NCBI GenBank assembly: GCA_964002385.1
Contig: CAXFFS010000025.1
Coordinates: 1-17,949 of the forward strand
Length of the DNA: 17,949 nt
Direction of reading: 5' to 3'
From: AEGEAN-183 sp964002385
GTDB taxonomy: Bacteria > Pseudomonadota > Gammaproteobacteria > Magnimaribacterales > Magnimaribacteraceae
The notes below the pieces were generated by a model. The model worked only from the letters and a program-made list of their open reading frames with translations. It did not search any database and was not told the DNA's origin. Shown piece after piece: positions 8,170 through 14,769 of this stretch. Positions within the stretch are counted from its first letter, which is position 1, and each line of letters starts with the position of its first letter. Both the position numbers and the translations under genes were made by a program.

Positions 8170-9426
8170 CTACCAGAGGTCGTATTTCTGAAGTTCAGCC
8201 CTTCCTACAACCATGTGGTGAACCTCATCAGGACCGTCAGCAAATCTTAAGTGCCTCATATCTGTATACATACCTGCAAGAGGTGTCCATTGTGAGATGC
8301 CTGCTGCACCATGCATTTGAATTGCCTGATCTACTATCTGACATGCCTTTTCAGGAACCATTGCCTTTACAGCACTGATATATATTCTCGCTTCCTTGTT
8401 ACCTAACACATCCATGGCCTTTGCTGCTTGTAATACAGACAATCTCATGGCATTGATATCTATCCTAGCACGGGAGATAACCTCTACATTTTTTCCTAAT
8501 TTAGCAATAGGTTTCCCGAAGGCCTCCCTAGACCCCGCTCTTTTTACCATAAGTTCTAAAGCTTTTTCTGCCTTTCCAATGGTACGCATGCAGTGATGAA
8601 TCCTACCTGGTCCAAGTCTAACCTGTGATATTTCAAACCCTCTTCCTTCGCCCAATAGAATATTTTCCTTAGGAACGCGAACGTTATTAAACCTAATATG
8701 CATATGACCTTGAGGTGCATGATCGTGTCCAAAGACTTGCATGCCTTCAAGAATCTCAACACCCGGATTGTCTTTAGGCACTAAGATTTGAGATTGCTGC
8801 TTTGAAGGGTGAGCATCTGGGCTGGTCTTAACCATGGTTATCATAATCTTACATCTAGGGTCTCCTGCCCCAGATATATAAAATTTTTCTCCATTAATTA
8901 CCCATTCATCTCCTTCCAATACCGCACTAGTGCTTATATTTTTAGCATCAGACGAAGCTAAATTTGGTTCTGTCATGGCGTAAGCTGATCTTATCTCTCC
9001 ATTTAAAAGTGGCTCTAGCCATTCTTTCTTTTGCTCTGGAGTACCTACCTGCTGCAATACTTCCATGTTGCCTGTGTCAGGAGCACTACAATTCATAGAT
9101 TCTGAAGACAGAGGATACTTTCCTAACTCATCTGCTATGTAGGCGTAATCTAAGTTAGTTAATGCTTCCCCAATATTTCCGTCATTGTCTGGTAAAAAGA
9201 AATTCCATAGACCTAAATCTCTGGCTTTATTCTTAACTTCCTCAAGAAGTTCAAGTTGCCGGGGATGCCAAGACCACCTGTCTTCCTTTTGGCTGTGCAA
9301 TCCATAAAATTCTTCTTGAATCGGTGCAACATTTTCTACGCAATGCTTCTTAACTAAATCCATTAAAGGCTGGGCCTCATCGGACATCGCTAATTGAAAA
9401 AGATCTGGATTTAAGTTTGCTGACAT
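8170..9426 (-). CDS. ACAD10/11-like acyl-CoA dehydrogenase
   Basis: This 418-residue FAD enzyme should oxidise an acyl-CoA to the 2-enoyl-CoA in the cytoplasm. The N-terminal helical domain is followed by the MTEPNLASSD loop (151-160), the beta domain and the C-terminal helical domain. GPGRIHHCMR (272-281), REAFGK (300-305), QMHGAAGIS and RFADGPDEVHH (394-404) are signatures of the ACAD10/ACAD11 branch. In that branch an aspartate (here D397) takes the place of the usual catalytic glutamate. Family members handle long or unusual, including hydroxylated, acyl-CoAs; the substrate here is unknown. A strong AAGGAG ribosome site, overlapping the upstream stop codon, precedes the ATG. It is a cytoplasmic enzyme between two exported DUF3604 proteins, which suggests their product feeds an acyl-CoA pathway. 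Confidence 0.93.
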   Translation of the reverse strand: MSANLNPDLFQLAMSDEAQPLMDLVKKHCVENVAPIQEEFYGLHSQKEDRWSWHPRQLELLEEVKNKARDLGLWNFFLPDNDGNIGEALTNLDYAYIADELGKYPLSSESMNCSAPDTGNMEVLQQVGTPEQKKEWLEPLLNGEIRSAYAMTEPNLASSDAKNISTSAVLEGDEWVINGEKFYISGAGDPRCKIMITMVKTSPDAHPSKQQSQILVPKDNPGVEILEGMQVFGHDHAPQGHMHIRFNNVRVPKENILLGEGRGFEISQVRLGPGRIHHCMRTIGKAEKALELMVKRAGSREAFGKPIAKLGKNVEVISRARIDINAMRLSVLQAAKAMDVLGNKEARIYISAVKAMVPEKACQIVDQAIQMHGAAGISQWTPLAGMYTDMRHLRFADGPDEVHHMVVGRAELQKYDLW

Positions 9427-9436
9427 AATTTCTCCT

Positions 9437-11458
9437 TTAATTATTATTAATTTTATACCAAATCGGTGATGACCATGCTCTTTCTTGTATGGTTACTTGT
9501 AAGCCGGGTCTCACTGGAGCTCCTGATCTAATAGCATCCCAAGTTGTCCACCTGCAAGTAGGATTCTCTAAAACCCTAACGTAGTAAAAAGACTCCACCC
9601 CTTTTTCAAAATCTGGATCAGTCCAAACAGTCTTTAATTCAGAAGCTCCATTATTAGAAATGGAACAATCCTGTAGATTGACCTTAGCGTTATTTTCAGG
9701 GCATCTATGAGTCTTGGGATCTACTTTTAAACCATCTGAACAAGCAACGTCATAAACCTTCTCTTTGGTTTCTTTGTCTGGTCCATGGTCATACCAACCC
9801 TTAATAACTTGAAGTCTTTGTAGAGGAGCTCCATAACTGTCTCTTTGTGCCCAAACTATAAAATGGGGAGACTCATTGCCTTCACTTATCAAATCCGCTC
9901 CCATTGGGACACCTTTTTCATATGCTTTTTTAACTAAAGCATCTGAATTTAAGTCTATGTCCTTTAATGTAAAACCCCCAAAGAATCTTACTTTAATCCT
10001 GTTACCTGAAGTACCAAAAGTCTCTTTGCGCCTGAGAGCATTAAATATGGACTCACGAGTATTCTCTTCAGCCCAAACTCCTGCTAACCCTGAGGCTCCA
10101 AATTGAGCAGTTCTGGCAGAGCCAGGTAAGTATTGATCTATTATTATTTCAGAACCATTAAGTTGAGAAGTACTGGCAGAGCCATCTAGGTAGTCTTCAT
10201 TAAATGGCAAAGAGCCTCTTGATAGGGGTGAAGATGTTAGTGGTGTTGTACCAAAATAGTTGTCTTCTTCGTAGGAACCTGAGGAATTGTGATTATCGCT
10301 TGAACCTATAAAGCCCATTCTAAAAGGATTACCTCTATTTTCTTTTTGAAGGGCCAAGCCGTTCATCAAAGCCTCCCTTACATAGCTACCATGAGGATTG
10401 CTGTAAAAATTAGTTTTTCCTTTACGGGTATTCAGAATTTCAAAACCTGCCCATTCATCCTTCGGAGATAATCTGGGATGAGTTTCAGAGGTGCCTTTAA
10501 TTTGAGTAATTTCAACCAATGGCTCATTTCTCATCCTTTGTTCTGCGTAAGATTGATCTAAAGGTTTCCCATCATAATAAGCTAGCCTAAAAGTTTTGCC
10601 ATTGGACTGATTTGAATTGTGAGGAATAGCTAAGCTGTCTAAACCCTTTTCTCTCATAACGTCCATCCAATCCCATAAATCTTCTGGATTCTGTGAATCC
10701 ATCCTTGTAAAAGGTCTTTTAGGTGCCTTACTTGAATTAAATAGAACATTCCTATGATAGGAAGCACCGTCTGGTGGTAAAAAAGATGAGGTCCATTCAT
10801 ACCCTATGAAAGTAGTAAATTTACCTGGTTCATTATGCTTTTCCGCTGCCTTAATAATATCTGTCCATGCTTCTCTATAGGACTCATAATCAAATGATGC
10901 TGAGCCTCTTGCAATATCACTCTTCAACCAAGCTATGAATTGTTTCCAGTAGCTACCTCGCGTCTGGGCAAATTTACCAAATTCTTGTCTAAAAAGAGCT
11001 ACTCTATCCAGATTGCCATCAATATTAAGAAGGCTTAAATTTTCTTCTGCGTTTACATTGTGAAAAGGTTTTGCTAGGGGATGCTTTGAAAGTTCTGTTG
11101 ATGTATCAGCCCAATCATCCACAACTCCCATCCAAAAACCATGATCAGTAACTGCATAAAAATCTAAAGGCTCTCTTATTGTCATATTAATGCCAAAAGA
11201 ATTTTTCATAGCTTCTCCTTTGGCATAACGATAAGCTTCATCAGGAGTGTTCATGTTACCTAGCAGGTAAGCATCAAATGAATAAGTGGTGTGTATGTGG
11301 GTGTCTCCAAAGTACACATTGCGGTATTGGTTGTAATCTTCCGTTCTTTCATTGGAAACATCTTTCTCAGGAATTGAATGGTCCTCAATGGTCTGATTAT
11401 CATTGGAACAACTTGATAGAATTAGAAGACCAAAAATAATAAATACGACTCTGAACAT
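9437..11458 (-). CDS. DUF3604 lipoprotein B (start corrected)
   Basis: The open frame extends upstream to 11542, but the ATG at 11456-11458 is clearly the start. It has an AGGAG ribosome site seven bases upstream and opens directly into a lipoprotein signal (MFRVVFIIFGLLILSSC, Cys17). The earlier start would add 28 arginine-rich residues, overlap gene C and bury the signal. The 673-residue product has the DUF3604 motif series: GDTHIHT (H54, H56), VTDHG (D105, H106), GYEWTSS, SYHRNV, IPHNSNQSNG and GSSDNHN. The tail contains the four conserved cysteines and ends ERAWSSPIWY. It is the most divergent of the three copies, with LLGNMNTPDEAY where A and C have IFGTTATPDDAY, and a longer insert before EYLP-type loops near the ASTSQLNGSE segment. 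A differing substrate is plausible but not shown. Confidence 0.9.
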   Translation of the reverse strand: MFRVVFIIFGLLILSSCSNDNQTIEDHSIPEKDVSNERTEDYNQYRNVYFGDTHIHTTYSFDAYLLGNMNTPDEAYRYAKGEAMKNSFGINMTIREPLDFYAVTDHGFWMGVVDDWADTSTELSKHPLAKPFHNVNAEENLSLLNIDGNLDRVALFRQEFGKFAQTRGSYWKQFIAWLKSDIARGSASFDYESYREAWTDIIKAAEKHNEPGKFTTFIGYEWTSSFLPPDGASYHRNVLFNSSKAPKRPFTRMDSQNPEDLWDWMDVMREKGLDSLAIPHNSNQSNGKTFRLAYYDGKPLDQSYAEQRMRNEPLVEITQIKGTSETHPRLSPKDEWAGFEILNTRKGKTNFYSNPHGSYVREALMNGLALQKENRGNPFRMGFIGSSDNHNSSGSYEEDNYFGTTPLTSSPLSRGSLPFNEDYLDGSASTSQLNGSEIIIDQYLPGSARTAQFGASGLAGVWAEENTRESIFNALRRKETFGTSGNRIKVRFFGGFTLKDIDLNSDALVKKAYEKGVPMGADLISEGNESPHFIVWAQRDSYGAPLQRLQVIKGWYDHGPDKETKEKVYDVACSDGLKVDPKTHRCPENNAKVNLQDCSISNNGASELKTVWTDPDFEKGVESFYYVRVLENPTCRWTTWDAIRSGAPVRPGLQVTIQERAWSSPIWYKINNN

Positions 11459-11471
11459 AAACTTTCTCCTT

Positions 11472-13541
11472 TTATTGCGTCGAATCCTCTGCTGGATCGT
11501 AATTACCGATCCAGTCAGCCGTAGTCGTAGAGCTAGGTACATACCATATAGGTGAGGACCAAGCTCGGTCTTGTGTAATTAGGTTTAGATCAGTTCTGGG
11601 TTTCCTTTGGTTATTTACCGCGTCCCAAGCCGTCCATCTGCAAGAAGGATTCTCTAAAACCCTAACATAATAGAAAGCATCTTCATCAGGATTAAACTCA
11701 GGATCCGTCCATACAGTTTTTAATTCTGCGGCACCTAAATTAGAAACAGAGCAATCCGCTAGATTAACTTTCGCACCATTATCTGGACACCTATGAGTTT
11801 GGGTATCTACCTTTAAGCCATCTGAACAAGCTGCATCATAAATTTTTTCATGAGTGCTTCCATCCCCAGTATCGGTCCAACCCTTAATAATTTGTAGGCG
11901 TTGAAGCGAAGTAGCTCTTTGATCTTTTTGAGCCCAAATCAAAAATGAAGGTGGCTTCCTCTCTTCCGCCATAAGATCACTTCCCATGGGCACCGCTCTT
12001 TTATAGGCTTCTTTTACTAATTGTTCTGAATCTAAATCAAGATCTTGTAAATCAAAACCTCCAAAAAAACGAAGTCTTATCCGGTTGCCGCTTGTTGCAT
12101 AAGTTTCCTTCCTTCTAAAAGAAGAAAAAATTGATTCTCTTGTATTTTCTTCTGCCCAAACTGCGGCTAGACCAGAAGCACTCCAAAGAGAATAGTAAGT
12201 GTCTACATATCTACCCTGCTCTTTCTCAACAAAATTATTAGAGTTATCTTCACCCTGACTTAACTCCATGTATTCTTGTCCAGTAATTGGGACTGTACCT
12301 CTTAAAGCAGGAAGGCCATCCAACACTCCAACTTTGGCATAAAAATCTGATTCAACAAAAGCCCCTGCTGCCGTATGCGTATCACTTGAACCTATAACAC
12401 CGAATTTGTATGGATTTCCTCTATCCTCCCACTGTAAGCCCAAGCCTCTTTTGTATGCTTGCCTAACATAACCGCCATTGGGATCACTATAAGTTTTGCC
12501 TCTTCCAATCCGGTAAGGAAAAATTTCAAAGTCAGCCCATTCATCATCTGGAGACAATAAAGGGTGAGTATCTGAAGTTCCTTTAACTTGAGTACTTTCA
12601 ACAATAGGCTCATTTCGCATCCTGAAATCTGCATATTGTTTATCGACTAGAGAACCATCCCACTCCTTAGTTTCAAACATTCTTCCGTTTGATCCATTGG
12701 AGTTATGGGGTATGGCTATTGAATCTAAACCTAGTTCCCTTAACCGATCCATCCAAGACCAAAGATCCTCTGGATTCATAGAGTCTATTCTTGTCCAAGG
12801 CCTCTTCGGGTACTCAGAGGTTTCAAATAAAACGTTTCTATGTAAATTCCCGCCTTCGTTAAGGCCTGAGTTGGTGGTAAATTCGTAACCAATAAAAGTC
12901 GTAAATTTTCCTGGTTGATAGTTTCTTTCAGCTGATTCCGCTATCTCCTTCCATGCAGTCTTATGAACATCGTAATCAAACATTGGCATAGAGAGAGCTA
13001 TATTATTTTTAATTCTTTTAGCTCTCCATTGGCTGAATTCATTTCCAAAAGTACTTAACCAAAAGAAATTAGCAAAAGCATTTCTTCTTCTGGAGATAGA
13101 GTCTATGCCAGTATTACCTGGAGCATTAATATCGTGATAAGGACCTGCACCAGGTAGTGACGAAGCAGGATGTGAAGTATCTGCAAGTTTCTCAAAAAGT
13201 CCCAAGAAAAATCCATGATCTGTCACCGCATAAAAATCTAGCGGTTCGCTTAATTGCATATCAAAGCCTAAGGGATGTTTGATGGTTCCTCCTTTAGCAA
13301 AGGTATAAGCATCATCAGGAGTGGCTGTTGTTCCAAATATATAGGCATCAAAAGAATATTTTGTATGAACGTGGGTATCTCCAAAATAAAGATTTCTTTC
13401 TTCGTTATAGCCCTCGGTGTTAGTTGACTCTATTGAATCTTCTTTAGTACCTGAATCTTGAAGATTCAGTGAATCATCTGAGCAGCTGATTACCAATAAG
13501 GTTACGAAACCAAATAGAATAGATTTTTTTATAAATTTCAT
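11472..13541 (-). CDS. DUF3604 lipoprotein C
   Basis: This 689-residue DUF3604 protein starts with a lipoprotein signal ending in VISC (Cys20) and leads the minus-strand operon. It carries the same probable metal-site series as its paralogues: GDTHVHT (H57, H59), VTDHG (D108, H109), GYEFTTN, NLHRNV, IPHNSNGSNG and GSSDTHT, with the four-cysteine C-terminal segment and DRAWSSPIWY. It extends about 20 residues beyond this ending. The ATG is preceded by GGGAGG three bases away, a strong if tight ribosome site. Gene B begins 13 bases after its stop. The frame starts about 80 bases from a LexA box serving the divergent operon, so the two sides may share control. The family is certain from internal similarity; biochemical role unknown. 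Confidence 0.9.
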   Translation of the reverse strand: MKFIKKSILFGFVTLLVISCSDDSLNLQDSGTKEDSIESTNTEGYNEERNLYFGDTHVHTKYSFDAYIFGTTATPDDAYTFAKGGTIKHPLGFDMQLSEPLDFYAVTDHGFFLGLFEKLADTSHPASSLPGAGPYHDINAPGNTGIDSISRRRNAFANFFWLSTFGNEFSQWRAKRIKNNIALSMPMFDYDVHKTAWKEIAESAERNYQPGKFTTFIGYEFTTNSGLNEGGNLHRNVLFETSEYPKRPWTRIDSMNPEDLWSWMDRLRELGLDSIAIPHNSNGSNGRMFETKEWDGSLVDKQYADFRMRNEPIVESTQVKGTSDTHPLLSPDDEWADFEIFPYRIGRGKTYSDPNGGYVRQAYKRGLGLQWEDRGNPYKFGVIGSSDTHTAAGAFVESDFYAKVGVLDGLPALRGTVPITGQEYMELSQGEDNSNNFVEKEQGRYVDTYYSLWSASGLAAVWAEENTRESIFSSFRRKETYATSGNRIRLRFFGGFDLQDLDLDSEQLVKEAYKRAVPMGSDLMAEERKPPSFLIWAQKDQRATSLQRLQIIKGWTDTGDGSTHEKIYDAACSDGLKVDTQTHRCPDNGAKVNLADCSVSNLGAAELKTVWTDPEFNPDEDAFYYVRVLENPSCRWTAWDAVNNQRKPRTDLNLITQDRAWSSPIWYVPSSTTTADWIGNYDPAEDSTQ

Positions 13542-13572
13542 AGTCCTCCCTGAAACCCTCTCCGGACTTCAT

Positions 13573-13578
13573 ATTATG
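13573..13578 (-). promoter_or_regulatory. Weak -10 candidate for the DUF3604 operon
   Basis: On the minus strand, CATAAT (13573-13578) matches five of six -10 positions and lies 31 bases before the DUF3604 C start codon. No good -35 box is found 16-18 bases upstream. The element is the loop side of a short inverted repeat (CTTCAT 13567-13572, ATGAAG 13576-13581), which could be a binding site or chance. Confidence 0.3.
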
Positions 13579-13608
13579 AAGGTGGAAAAGAAAGTAAAGT
13601 TAAAAAAA

Positions 13609-13636
13609 TTGTCTTTTTTAATAAATACTGTATATT
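13609..13636 (+). promoter_or_regulatory. SOS-controlled sigma70 promoter
   Basis: TTGTCT (-35, 13609-13614; four of six consensus bases) and TATATT (-10, 13631-13636; five of six) are separated by 16 bases. The -10 lies inside the LexA box, so bound repressor would block RNA polymerase directly, the arrangement seen in many SOS promoters. The predicted transcript starts near 13643. Confidence 0.65.
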
Positions 13637-13646
13637 TATACAGTAT
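13625..13646. promoter_or_regulatory. LexA (SOS) box
   Basis: A perfect 10-bp inverted repeat (13625-13634 and 13637-13646) with a 2-base centre contains TACTGTATATTTATACAGTA. This is CTG-N10-CAG with flanking TA and TA, and differs at one position from the ideal Escherichia coli SOS box, TACTG(TA)5CAGTA. It overlaps the -10 of the plus-strand promoter. The site is likely bound by LexA and released on DNA damage. Similarity of the minus-strand operon's promoter distance (about 50 bases) leaves open effects there too. Confidence 0.85.
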
Positions 13647-13686
13647 GCGTGATTTATATAGAAAGAATAAACCTTCAGGTCAACCT

Positions 13687-13833
13687 ATGGCCGTAAAGGG
13701 TTTTGAGTCAATAAGTCAAAATGTATTGTTGCAGAGTATGTGGATAGATCGTTTAATAACATCAGTGTATGTTGTTTTAACAGGAACGATTATTGCAATC
13801 TCTTTAGCAATACTACTTGGCTTTGATGGTTAA
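13687..13833 (+). CDS. SOS-controlled small single-span membrane protein
   Basis: This gene encodes a 48-residue protein with a short polar N-terminus and one membrane span (about residues 21-45, LITSVYVVLTGTIIAISLAI). I do not recognise a family. The frame is open from an ATG at 13576, but that would place the LexA box inside the coding region. The ATG at 13645 overlaps the box and would be almost leaderless. The ATG at 13687 has an AGGT ribosome site six bases upstream and a leader of about 44 bases, so it is preferred; 13645 remains possible (62 residues). LexA-controlled tiny membrane proteins are known to stop division elsewhere, for example SidA of Caulobacter, so an SOS division inhibitor is an attractive guess, not a homology claim. 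It overlaps the next gene by eight bases. Confidence 0.6.
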   Translation: MAVKGFESISQNVLLQSMWIDRLITSVYVVLTGTIIAISLAILLGFDG

Positions 13834-13951
13834 AAAAGAAAAACGTCCTAGAATAAATCCAGTTGCGAAGCATGCTGGTAAATTCAATAAGGCAAAAGTC
13901 TTCAAAGACAAAACAAAATACTCAAGAAAGAAAAAATCTAAAGGGAGCTAA
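13826..13951 (+). CDS. Small lysine-rich basic protein
   Basis: A 41-residue frame begins at ATG 13826, eight bases inside the end of the preceding gene, and its TAA shares one base with the next ATG (TAATG). It fills the only otherwise empty gap in the operon. The product is strongly basic: MVKKEKRPRINPVAKHAG, then a FNKAKVFKDK stretch and a KYSRKKKSKG tail. The NPVAKH...KFNKA...KDK pattern resembles small basic hypothetical proteins common in Gammaproteobacteria, which I recall only as a family of unknown function. Nucleic acid or ribosome binding would suit the charge, but this is inference. No clear ribosome site is present, so translation is probably coupled to the upstream gene. Confidence 0.65.
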   Translation: MVKKEKRPRINPVAKHAGKFNKAKVFKDKTKYSRKKKSKGS

Positions 13952-14697
13952 TGGATAGCTACTATAACCTTCTGGTTGCCTGGTTTGTCTTGTGTGTTGC
14001 TGCAGGCTTTTACCTTCTATTTAAAACAGCTCCTTACGGCAGATATTTAAGAGATGGATGGGGAGTACAAGTTCCTTCTAGGTTGGGATGGATTTTATTT
14101 GAATCACCACCTGTTTTTTTAATGATCGTTTTCTTTATTCTTTACAGCGATCAAAGTTGGGTTCAAATAATATTTCTCTCCATTTGGTTAAGTCATTACA
14201 TTAACAGAAGTTTAATTTGGCCATTGAAAGTAAAGATTTCCGGTAAACCTATGCCGCTTTTAATAATTCTTTTCGCTTTAGGCTTCAATGCTATAAATGT
14301 TTACCTTCAAGGGAATTGGATTTTTGTTCATGGAGAGTATTCAATTTATTGGTTAACCAGCAAGCCTTTTATCGCGGGTTTAATAATTTTCTTCATTGGT
14401 ATGTACATCAACATTACTTCAGATAATATTTTAATTGCTCTAAGAAAAAATAATCAGGATGAATATTCAATTCCCAAAGGGTTTTTATTTAACAAAATAT
14501 CTTCTCCTAATTATCTAGGTGAAATGATTGAGTGGCTTGGTTGGGCAATAATGACTTGGAGTTTTGCAGGTTTGGTTTTTTTCTTTTGGACAGTAGCTAA
14601 TTTGTTACCTAGGGCCTTATCTAACCATAAGTGGTACAAAAAAGAATTTCCTGAATACCCATCTGAACGCAAAGCAATTATTCCTTATCTTTTTTAA
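13951..14697 (+). CDS. Steroid 5-alpha-reductase-like membrane protein
   Basis: This 248-residue multi-span protein matches the 3-oxo-5-alpha-steroid 4-dehydrogenase family, which reduces the 4,5 double bond of 3-oxo steroids with NADPH. Family landmarks are APYGRY (27-32), WILFESPP (47-54), SHYINRSLIWPLK (81-93), GMYINITSDNILIALRK (150-166), the NADPH-side block SIPKGFLFNKISSPNYLGEMIEWLGWA (173-199) and RALSNHKWYKKEFPEYPSERKAIIPYLF at the end. E51 and Y83 fall where the steroid-contacting Glu57 and Tyr91 lie in human SRD5A2. It starts on the base where the small basic gene stops, after a GGGAG, so it should belong to the LexA-box operon. Bacterial members may act on other enones or isoprenoids; the true substrate is unknown. 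About 70 bases separate it from the next gene. Confidence 0.87.
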   Translation: MDSYYNLLVAWFVLCVAAGFYLLFKTAPYGRYLRDGWGVQVPSRLGWILFESPPVFLMIVFFILYSDQSWVQIIFLSIWLSHYINRSLIWPLKVKISGKPMPLLIILFALGFNAINVYLQGNWIFVHGEYSIYWLTSKPFIAGLIIFFIGMYINITSDNILIALRKNNQDEYSIPKGFLFNKISSPNYLGEMIEWLGWAIMTWSFAGLVFFFWTVANLLPRALSNHKWYKKEFPEYPSERKAIIPYLF

Positions 14698-14705
14698 TCT
14701 TTCTC

Positions 14706-14734
14706 TTGTTTCTATTTAACACAAGAATTATTCT
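14706..14734 (+). promoter_or_regulatory. Possible promoter for the acyl-CoA dehydrogenase pair
   Basis: TTGTTT (14706-14711) and TATTCT (14729-14734) are 17 bases apart; the match is weak (three and four of six). The same stretch holds a 6-bp inverted repeat (TCTTGT 14704-14709, ACAAGA 14721-14726) without a T run. The pair may have its own promoter or be co-transcribed with the upstream operon. Confidence 0.28.
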
Positions 14735-14769
14735 AAGCGCCCTGTTTGCAAGCAAGTTAGGAGTCATTT

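Noticed and set aside
12392..12634. Second minus-strand frame inside DUF3604 C
   Set aside because: It is an out-of-frame shadow of a conserved coding region with no start signal of its own.
6036..13541. DUF3604 paralogues as a mobile element or recent transposition product
   Set aside because: No terminal repeats, transposase or target duplication was seen, spacing is operon-like and the paralogues are clearly diverged.
13567..13581. CTTCAT-ATT-ATGAAG inverted repeat as an operator
   Set aside because: A six-base stem in AT-rich DNA is easily due to chance and no known regulator motif matches; it is only mentioned with the weak -10.
13576..13686. Upstream ATGs (13576 and 13645) for the small membrane protein
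   Set aside because: The first would place the LexA box and promoter inside coding sequence and has no ribosome site; the second overlaps the box and leaves almost no leader. The 13687 start has an AGGT site and a normal leader, although 13645 cannot be excluded.
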